A stretch of DNA of 64,000 bases from Streptomyces altiplanensis (GTDB lineage: Bacteria; Actinomycetota; Actinomycetes; Streptomycetales; Streptomycetaceae). Of this stretch, positions 57,611 to 64,000 are shown piece by piece. The translations under genes and the position numbers were made by a program. The notes beneath the pieces are model-generated. The model worked only from the letters and a program-made list of their open reading frames with translations. It made no database searches and was not told where the DNA came from. The stretch covers positions 1 through 64,000 of the forward strand of contig RHMC01000007.1 in assembly GCA_003719395.1 (NCBI GenBank). Direction: 5' to 3'. Within the stretch, counting starts at the first letter, position 1. Every line of letters starts with the position of its first letter.

Positions 57611-58840
57611 GGAGTTGACCTCCCGATTTTCTCCCCACGGATCAGCATCATTCGACACCGACTCCGGGCCGGGCTTCTCCCTGGTGTCGGGCTGAGCCTC
57701 CTTGTCGGGCTGAGCTTCCGCTTCAGCAGCGGTCTTCCCCGCCGAGAGAGCGCGTGCGCGCGGTACGAGCCGGGCCCGGGCCTCGGCTGTCGCCAGGTCG
57801 GCCTCGGGGGGCAGGCTCGTGTACGTCGGCCGTGATGATGATCGAGGAGTGGCAAGCATCTCCTGAATGCCCTTCAGGTCGGCTTCACGTCGCCGTTCCG
57901 ATCTCCTGGTGGTGAGTCCACCACGCTGGTTCCTCAGCGTCGTGGGCTCGCCGGTCGGATGCCGGCCGCCGGGGAGGGGCATGAGCGAGACCAGCGTGCC
58001 GGACGGGTGGCAGACAGTACGCTGAATCCAGCGGGATCGGGCCCGCGGCACAGTGTCCGGGAGGTGCTTCATGACGGCCGAGATGGTGGCCCCGGCATGG
58101 ATGCATGAGCAGATCACGGCGGAGGAGTACGAGTCCTGGTCCGAGGAGCAGTGCGCCGGCATCGAGATCGTGGACGGGATGGTCGTTGTGAGTCCGAGTG
58201 CGTCCAAGCGGCACAACCGGCTGGCCCGGATTCTGGCGAACGCCCTGGACGCCGCCGCGGGCCCGGAATGGAACGCCGACACTGACTTCGACGTCCGGCT
58301 TCAGGACGTCCCGCTCACCAATCGCCGCCCGGACGTCGTCGTGTACCGCGCAGACACGATCGACATCACTCCCACCCGCCCTGAGCACGTGCTGCTGGTC
58401 GCGGAGGTGGTGTCGCCGGGCTCGGAGACCACCGACCGGATCGTGAAGGTCGACCAGTACGCCAAGGCAAACATCGGCTTCTACTGGCGGATCGAGCAGG
58501 CCGCGACAGGCGTCCCTCTCGTGTACACCTACGTTCTCGACCCCGCGACGAAGACCTACCGGGACGGAGACGTGTTCACCGGCGTCCTCAAGGTGGCGGC
58601 CCCCTTCCCGGTGGAGATCGACCTCGGCCAGGTCTGACCACGCGCTGCTCAGCAGCCGGCAGCGTGTGAGCGATGCGTGAGCGGACGGCCCGATACAGGG
58701 CGACATGAGCCGGATCAAGTGGCTCGCCGTGCGGTTCCGACCAGGGAAAACAGCACCGCGCGGCAGCGTCGGGCACCACCCGGCAGGGATCGGTCCCACT
58801 CCTGAAGCGGGTGGCGCAGGTTCGAATCCTGCCGGGGGCA
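57515..58840. mobile_element. Small tandem element or remnant, about 1.3 kb
   Basis: Lies between the second and third att-like units and carries only the Uma2 gene. The stretch 57611-58070 holds no supported gene; a minus-strand frame there is Ala/Glu-rich but without a start or family match. Probably the end of an earlier integrated element. Confidence 0.55.
58071..58637 (+). CDS. Uma2-family (DUF820) PD-(D/E)xK nuclease-like protein
   Basis: 188 residues, intact. Core RRPDVVVYRADT...HVLLVAEVVSPGSETTDRIVKVDQYAKANIGFYW contains the Asp, Glu and Lys of the nuclease fold. The family is abundant in Streptomyces and of uncertain role. GGGAGG before the ATG at 58071. Lies within the small remnant element. 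Confidence 0.85.
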   Translation: MTAEMVAPAWMHEQITAEEYESWSEEQCAGIEIVDGMVVVSPSASKRHNRLARILANALDAAAGPEWNADTDFDVRLQDVPLTNRRPDVVVYRADTIDITPTRPEHVLLVAEVVSPGSETTDRIVKVDQYAKANIGFYWRIEQAATGVPLVYTYVLDPATKTYRDGDVFTGVLKVAAPFPVEIDLGQV

Positions 58841-58933
58841 CCACGCATTGCGCCGCTGACCTGGAGGTTCACCCAGGGAGGCGTTCTGTTCGCCTCGGAC
58901 TCCTCGTCCGGGGCCGTTTGCGTGAGCGGACGG
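58676..58933 (+). repeat. Third att-like unit
   Basis: CGTGAGCGGACGG (58676-58688), 116 bases, tRNA-half core 58805-58840 (one change, GTGGCGC), hairpin copy, CGTGAGCGGACGG (58921-58933). Right boundary of the accessory DNA; core-like sequence begins after it. Confidence 0.75.
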
Positions 58934-58959
58934 ATCGGTGACGGCGAGGCCGGCCCCGG

Positions 58960-59460
58960 TGCGCGGCGACCGCGTTGCTGTCCGGTGGCGAGCAGGCCCA
59001 CTTCCAGGTCGGCGACGACACCGTAGTGATCGCTCGCCCTCAGGCCGTCGGTCGGCTCGTCGAATGCGGGTCGGGCGCTGCGGACACGAACGAAGGCGTT
59101 CGGGTGGGCGTGCGGTGAGCCGGCGAAGACGTAGTCGAACCGGCGGCGGTGGCCGGGCCGGCGAACCAGGACCTCGATGTCCTCGGTCGCGTTGGGGTGG
59201 TCGGCGGACCAGGTGTATCCGGGGCCGGAGCCCGCGATCTCCCATGCGTCGTGGAAGGGTGTGCTGCGTCCCGAGAGTGACTGCCGGCCGGTCGGGTACC
59301 GGATACGGGCCGCCTCGGGATCCGCGTTGAAATCACCGGCCATGATCGTGGGCAGGGCTGTCCGGTGCCGGGCGTCCAGATCGCTCAAGGCCAGTACTTG
59401 GCGCTCCCGTTGCGCTTCCGCGTCGAACCGGAACGACGTCGTCGGCGCGATGAACAACAC
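58960..59460 (-). pseudogene. Truncated endonuclease/exonuclease/phosphatase-family gene
   Basis: The readable part keeps IMAGDFNADPE, DYVFAG and ASDHYGVVADLEV but lacks the N-terminal Asn and Glu motifs; similarity starts at TSFRFDAEAQRERQ. The frame runs on into the att unit after 58960, so the original stop is lost. N-terminal truncation meets the sigma-factor remnant at 59460. Confidence 0.75.
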
Positions 59461-59461
59461 T

Positions 59462-59608
59462 TCGCGTCAGCCCGGTCCGGTGCTTCGGCTGGACGATGCC
59501 ACCGTGGCGGTGATGCCGTTCGACGTCACCGGCGACCGGATCAAAAACATCTGGGGAATGCGGAACCCCGAAAAGCTGCGCCCCTGGACGACGGGCCGAC
59601 GCCCCTGA
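59462..59608 (+). pseudogene. C-terminal remnant of an ECF41 (SigJ-like) sigma factor
   Basis: About 49 residues ending DRIKNIWGMRNPEKLRPW, the typical close of the SnoaL-like domain of ECF41 sigma factors. The sigma-2 and sigma-4 regions are missing. Joined head to head with the nuclease remnant. Confidence 0.7.
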
Positions 59609-59614
59609 CCCTGC

Positions 59615-60719
59615 TCACGACCGCGTCGCGGTCCCGCACCCTTCGTCCGCGGCCTCGCGCATCCGCTCAGCCATCGAGGTGCTGCGGTCGTACGGGTCGA
59701 CCCCGGGGCCGTCGCCCGACCCCGCGGCCGGCTGTTCGGCGGCGAACTCCGGGGTGAAGTAGCCGGTGACCGTGCCGCAGCCGCCGTTGGTCGTGTCGGC
59801 CTTGTACGAGACGAGGGAGAAGGTTCCCGGCTCGGTGATCACCTTCGCGGGGTCGTCCCAGTTCAGCACCACCTCGCGCCGCACGATCGTGCGCGCGACC
59901 TCGTCGCTGTCCGCCGCCGCCCGCGCGACCGGGTACACGTACGTGACGTCCGCGGTCACCTGGAGGGCACCCCGCTCGCCCTCCCGGTACGTGATCCGGC
60001 CCCGGGTCTTGACCACGTCCCCGACGAGGCGCACGTGCGCCTCGTCGAACCGGCTGAAGAGCATCAGCGGGTCGTTCTCCCTGCTCGGCCCCCGGAACGC
60101 GGTCGCGAGGAAGTCCTGGACGTCCTGCTGGTGCGGGTTGATCAGCGCGATCGCCCGCTCGGGGCGCTCGCCCCGCAGTACGCCCGGGTCCAGGCTGGAC
60201 GCGGCGAGGAAGTCCCTGGTCCGGCCGAGAGCCCGCTCGACCTGCGCCGTGCTCAGACCCGGTCGCCCTGGCCGCGGGCACCGTTATCCCGGCCGTGCCG
60301 CTCGCCCAGCGCGCCGCGGGTGATCCTCTGAACGGTTCGTCCCGTGTGGGCCGCCGGGCCGCCTCCGTGGGGGGCGGCTGGTCCGGGCGCTCCGACTCCG
60401 TGGCGAGCGGCCCGCCGGTCCCGCCGCCTGCGCCGAACCATCCGGTCACCCGCCCCGGGATCAGCGCCACGACCAGCAGGACGAGTGCGGCCAGCAGCGC
60501 GACCACGTACCAGCCCTTCAGCCGCCTCGGCCGGGTCGGCGTGTACGTGCGCCACGGCTCCGCCCGCGCGGGCTCCTCGCGCAGCCGCCGCGCCACGGCC
60601 CGCGCCCGCGCCGAGGGCTCTTCGGGTGCGTCCGGCACGCCGTCCGCCGACTCCCGGAGGAACCGCTCCCACTCCTCGTCGGAGACGGACGAACCACCCT
60701 GGTCCCCACCCGCGTTCAC
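59615..60719 (-). CDS. Membrane-anchored conserved hypothetical protein (frameshifted)
   Basis: About 367 residues. N-terminal acidic cytoplasmic part (SDEEWERFLRESADG), TM at WYVVALLAALVLLVVALIPG, an extracellular Pro/Gly linker, then a globular domain ending DPYDRSTSMAERMREAADEG. The frame changes between 60260 and 60300. AGGAG before GTG 60719. The layout recalls a conserved Streptomyces family of unknown function; the domain has no enzyme motif. Confidence 0.75.
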
Positions 60720-60898
60720 ACCGAACTCCTCGCGTCACCCACTGCTCCGGCGCCCCCCGGGCCGTCATCCACCGCATAATCGCACAGCGGTTCCCGGGCC
60801 GGCCGCCCGGCGCTTTTGACGTCAGCAGCAGCGGTCGTTCGCCCTTGACCCGCCATCGACTCGCCGTCGAGGAGAAGGCGGGCGCCGCTTGTGGCGGG

Positions 60899-61240
60899 TC
60901 AGTGCAGTACGCGGCGCACGAGCACGGTGGCGATCGGCTCGCCGGTGGTTTCCGCGTACGCCAGCCGCTCCTTGACCTCGCGCAGCGTGCGCGGCCGGTA
61001 GCCGGGGCCACCGCAGCAGCTCTTGTGGAAGCGGATGCCGGCGTTCAGGAGCACGGAGAGGACCCGCCATCCCTCGCTGTCCCGCTTCGGAGGCGGGGCG
61101 AAGGCAGAGCCCACGTGGATCAGCGGCCCGGCGCAGCGGGAACAGCGGCGCTCGTGATCGTTGGACGCCGCCGGGTAAGCCTGCTTGTACGAAGCCCGGC
61201 AGGGCAGGCAGACGTAAGAAGTTCTCGCGTGGCCGAACAT
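60899..61240 (-). CDS. Conserved hypothetical zinc-ribbon protein
   Basis: 113 residues, intact. Two Cys pairs (CLPC near the start, CSRC at ~33-36) suggest a zinc ribbon; then GSAFAPPPKRDSEGWRVLSVLLNAGIRFHKSCCGGPGYRPRTLREVKER. ATG start; ends beside the ankyrin gene. Function unknown. Confidence 0.8.
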   Translation of the reverse strand: MFGHARTSYVCLPCRASYKQAYPAASNDHERRCSRCAGPLIHVGSAFAPPPKRDSEGWRVLSVLLNAGIRFHKSCCGGPGYRPRTLREVKERLAYAETTGEPIATVLVRRVLH

Positions 61241-61310
61241 GCGGTCAGCCTAGGTCCGGCACCGGCCGGGCTCCACGGCTTCAGGCAGCCTCTCCACCGG
61301 CCTCGTGTGC

Positions 61311-61664
61311 TCAGTCTGCGGTCCGGCGGCCGGCTGTATGCGCTTCGAGCAGCCGGACGGCCATCTCGTGGTGGGACTGGAACGCAAGGCGGTACGGCGT
61401 GAGGCCGTCCCTTGAGGGCTGCTCGGGGTCCGCCCCGTATGCCGGCAGGACAGCCGTACCCGCAGCGTCCATCGGCTCACCGGTCCGGACAGAGCCGTCT
61501 GCCTCACCGTCGATGGCCCTGAGCAGGGGAGTCCAGCCGCGGTGGCTGTCGAACTCGTTCGGATCGTGGCCCGCGTCCAGGAGGCGAGCCGGCTCCGCGA
61601 GATCGTCAGTCTCAACGGCGAGACGGACGGGTGGCATTTCGTATCGGTCCACGTACTCGGCCAT
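61311..61664 (-). CDS. Ankyrin-repeat protein
   Basis: 117 residues from ATG 61664 (TTG 61676 also possible). Two to three ankyrin-like units: EPARLLDAGHDPNEFDSHRGWTPLLRAI and AYGADPEQPSRDGLTPYRLAFQSHHEMAVRLLEA. Probably binds another protein. Ribosome site weak. Confidence 0.75.
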   Translation of the reverse strand: MAEYVDRYEMPPVRLAVETDDLAEPARLLDAGHDPNEFDSHRGWTPLLRAIDGEADGSVRTGEPMDAAGTAVLPAYGADPEQPSRDGLTPYRLAFQSHHEMAVRLLEAHTAGRRTAD

Positions 61665-61689
61665 CTGCCGATCCAAGCAGGACGCACGG

Positions 61690-62596
61690 GCGTCGGCGCC
61701 TCACTTTTCGCCCGTGCCCCCGCGTTCCCGCCAAGCCGGGGGAACAGCGGGGACCAACGGTTGCGCGCAGGGTACGGAGGCGGCAACAGCCCCCGACCGG
61801 TCCAGCTGATCAGGGGCCGTTCACCCGCGGTGGGTGCGGGATGTGAACCCACGGTGACATCGCCGCCACGACGGTTTCCTACTTCGTGTCCACGCAAGGG
61901 CACTGCCCCAGTCGCCCCCACTTGTCCCTGGGCAACCTCAATCCGCACTTCTGACAGTGGGATGCGCCTCTCCGTATGTCACGTGACGGAGGCGTATGAG
62001 CCCTGCCTTTTGGACGCTCCACGGGATACGACACGACCTGGCCCCCTGTCCTGCCCCGAGACCGCGCCCGTTGGAGGGACGGAGCGTCAGGTACGAGGCG
62101 TGGTCCGAGTTTGGCAGGGCGACGAGCGGCGCGTGAGCAAACGGCCGACAGAGTGCCCCTGCGGCGTTCCAACGGTCCGGCAGGGACGCGAGCCGTGAAC
62201 CCCGGCTTCGGGGCCCGGCGGCGACCGTTCTGGCCGGCCCGGCCACTCCTCCCCCGTGTCACCACCGCACCGGACGGGGCGGGGTCCTTCCGCCCGGTGG
62301 CCGTCCGCGAGACCGGAGAGCCGCCGACGACTCGGGTCGCCGACGACTCCGGCGAGCACCCGGGAAAGAGACAGACCGTTGAGAACCACCGGCCTCGCCG
62401 GATGCCCGCTCAGCCCGGCGAGCTCTGTCCGTACGAGCTCGCCACGGGTCCCCGTACAACCCTTGGGCCCCTCCGGCGGTCCTCTGTGCACCGAGCGACA
62501 CGTGCCGGCAGGGGCGAGCCCCTGGTACGCGGTCGATTCGGCCCACCGACTTCGGATGCCCGACCGGTATCCGGCATGCCACAGGAGAAGACCCGC
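61690..62596. other. Gap with one possible zinc-ribbon remnant
   Basis: Nothing firm. On the minus strand, 61879-61968 reads HCQKCGLRLPRDKWGRLGQC then PC, a ribbon-like pattern at the end of a frame without a good start; it may be a remnant or chance. The rest includes the leader of the FG-GAP gene. Confidence 0.4.
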
Positions 62597-64000
62597 GTGC
62601 AGCAACACCTTCGTACCGTCCTCGCCACCGCCGCCGCGGCCGCCCTCACCGGCGGTCTGCTCGTCGCCGGAGCGGGCAGCGCCGCCGCCGCGCCCTCCGG
62701 ACTGCAGGGCGACTTCAACGGCGACGGCTACCGCGACCTCGCGATAGCCGCGCCCACCGCCACGGTCAGCGGCAAGCGGGCGGCAGGCTACGTCGCCGTC
62801 GTCTACGGCACCAAGGCCGGCCTCGACAAATCCAGGCGCACCCTCATCAGCCAGGCCACCAGCGGCATTCCGGGAGTCCCGGAGACACAGGACTACTTCG
62901 GCGACCGCCTCACCGCCGGGGACCTCGACGGCGACGGCTACACCGACCTGGTGGTCGGCGTGCACGCCGAGCGCATCGGGACCACCGACTCGTCCGGTGC
63001 CCTCACCGTCGTCTGGGGCGGCGCCGGCGGTCTCACGTCCGCCACCGACATCTCGTCGCCGCTGCCCGAATACCGGAACGAGCTCGGTTGGGACGTCGCC
63101 ACCGGTGACTTCGACGGGGACGGCCACACCGACCTGGCCGCCGCCAACGTCGCGGCGCCCGAGCTGAACATCTTCAAGGGGCCGGTCTCCCGGACCGGCA
63201 AGGCCGCTTCCCTCGTCGGCATCGACACGACGAACCAGACCGGCATCAACGCGGACAAGATCTTCGCGGGCAACGTCAACGGCGACGGCGCGACCGACCT
63301 CCTGGTCATGGGCCAGCAGGAGAGCGGCGGCGCGTACGCCACCCGCAGCGTCCTCTACAAGGGCGGGGCCACCGGCCTCAAGGCGTCGGGCAAGGTCGCG
63401 GGCGGCTACGCGGCGGCCATCGCCGACGTCAACAAGGACGGTTACGGCGACATCGTCACCGGCAACTTCATGGAGAAGTCCGCCGACGAGCCGAACGGCG
63501 GCCCCGGTGGCGCGGTCACCGTGACGTACGGCAGCTCCGCCGGCCTGTCCACCCGCACCCCGGTCCGCATCACCCAGGACACCTCCGGCGTCCCGGGAGC
63601 CGCCGAGAAGGGCGACCGCTTCGGCTGGAGTCTGTCCGCGGGTGACACCAACGGCGACGGCTACGCCGATGTCGTGGTCGGCGCGGAGAGCGAGGCCCTC
63701 GGGAGCAAGACGGCGGCCGGCGCCGTCACCGTGCTGCGGGGGTCCGCCACGGGGCTGACCGGCACCGGGGCCAAGAGCTTCTCCCAGGACACCGCGGGGG
63801 TGCCCGGAACCGCCGAGGCCCGCGACCACTTCGGCAGCTCCGTGCACCTCACCGACAGCAACGCGGACGGGCGGGCGGAGCTGATCGCCGGTGCCCCCGC
63901 CGAGAACAGCGGGGCGGGTTCGGTCTGGCTCTTCAAGTCCGGCACGAGCGGTGTCACCGCCACCGGTTCGACGTCGTTCGGAGCCGCCTCGGTCGGCGGT
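62597..64000 (+). CDS. Secreted FG-GAP repeat protein (runs off the window)
   Basis: 468 codons, no stop in the window. Signal peptide (LATAAAAALTGGLLVAGAGSAAAA) then at least seven FG-GAP units with calcium loops such as DFNGDGYRDLA, DLDGDGYTDLVVG, DFDGDGHTDLA, DTNGDGYADVVVG. It forms a beta-propeller of the integrin-alpha type, exported and probably wall- or matrix-associated. GTG 62597 with AGGAG nine bases upstream; an ATG at 62576 is in frame. Confidence 0.9.
   Translation, partial: MQQHLRTVLATAAAAALTGGLLVAGAGSAAAAPSGLQGDFNGDGYRDLAIAAPTATVSGKRAAGYVAVVYGTKAGLDKSRRTLISQATSGIPGVPETQDYFGDRLTAGDLDGDGYTDLVVGVHAERIGTTDSSGALTVVWGGAGGLTSATDISSPLPEYRNELGWDVATGDFDGDGHTDLAAANVAAPELNIFKGPVSRTGKAASLVGIDTTNQTGINADKIFAGNVNGDGATDLLVMGQQESGGAYATRSVLYKGGATGLKASGKVAGGYAAAIADVNKDGYGDIVTGNFMEKSADEPNGGPGGAVTVTYGSSAGLSTRTPVRITQDTSGVPGAAEKGDRFGWSLSAGDTNGDGYADVVVGAESEALGSKTAAGAVTVLRGSATGLTGTGAKSFSQDTAGVPGTAEARDHFGSSVHLTDSNADGRAELIAGAPAENSGAGSVWLFKSGTSGVTATGSTSFGAASVGG

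Noticed and set aside
58805..58840. A third tRNA-Arg gene
   Set aside because: Same reason: 3' half only, with one changed base.
62087..63847. A 586-codon minus-strand frame opposite the FG-GAP gene
   Set aside because: Shadow of the plus-strand repeats; the FG-GAP gene has signal peptide and calcium loops.

Overview
The window looks like part of the linear chromosome of a Streptomyces. GC is very high, GTG, TTG and CTG starts are common, ATGA/GTGA overlaps couple neighbouring genes, and the genes include hrdD, a sepX/glpR-like gene, a CIRCE-controlled fmdB-type gene and secreted FG-GAP and penicillin-acylase proteins. From memory, the gene order moaC-moeA-galU ... mscL ... fruK-fruA ... hrdD resembles the core region around hrdD in S. 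coelicolor.

Layout. 0-8 kb: a probable alcohol-ketone-ester catabolic operon (SDR, alpha/beta hydrolase, Baeyer-Villiger monooxygenase) facing a MerR regulator, then exonuclease III, an acetyltransferase, an MFS exporter and tRNA-Ala(CGC). 8-14 kb: sepX/glpR-like gene, rimJ-like acetyltransferase, mogA, moaC, moeA/glp and galU in one minus-strand run, with 5-formyl-THF cyclo-ligase divergent; this block links molybdopterin-type enzymes to cell division. 14-25 kb: penicillin acylase, K+/H+ antiporter, MFS, a redox-chaperone candidate (fmdB/Ruc-like) with overlapping sigma-R promoter and CIRCE operator, mtnP, mscL and a P1 peptidase. 25-33 kb: fructose PTS operon (deoR-fruK-fruA), an MFS exporter divergent from a WYL regulator, and hrdD with a sigma-R promoter. 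33-42 kb: questin-oxidase-like gene, a LigB dioxygenase/MarR pair, a TetR-MFS unit with two strong palindromes, an M6-like secreted metalloprotease and an acyl-CoA synthetase.

42-58.9 kb is accessory DNA beside tRNA-Arg(CCT). Three copies of the tRNA 3' half lie in direct order (42.1, 57.5 and 58.8 kb), each with the same flanking sequence, which suggests two elements in tandem: one of about 15 kb and a remnant of about 1.3 kb. I found no integrase. The larger element carries (i) a minus-strand operon of three tiny ORFs, an ATP-grasp ligase, a nucleotidyltransferase-fold protein, a cysteinyl-tRNA-synthetase-like protein with one zinc-ligand position changed, a 2-oxoglutarate oxygenase and a beta-lactamase-fold hydrolase, facing an XRE/TPR regulator; and (ii) a defence block with a PaeR7I/XhoI-type restriction-modification pair and a large KAP P-loop ATPase. 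The first is the best candidate here for an undescribed system.

58.9-64 kb: two truncated gene remnants meeting head to head, three hypothetical or ankyrin genes, and the start of a secreted FG-GAP repeat protein that runs off the end.

Quality warning: about 22 core genes are broken by single-base indels, mostly loss of one base from a GG or CC doublet, while the long island genes are intact. Compensating indels and conservation on both sides of each break point to assembly error rather than real gene death. Such genes are listed as CDS over their full span with the break noted.
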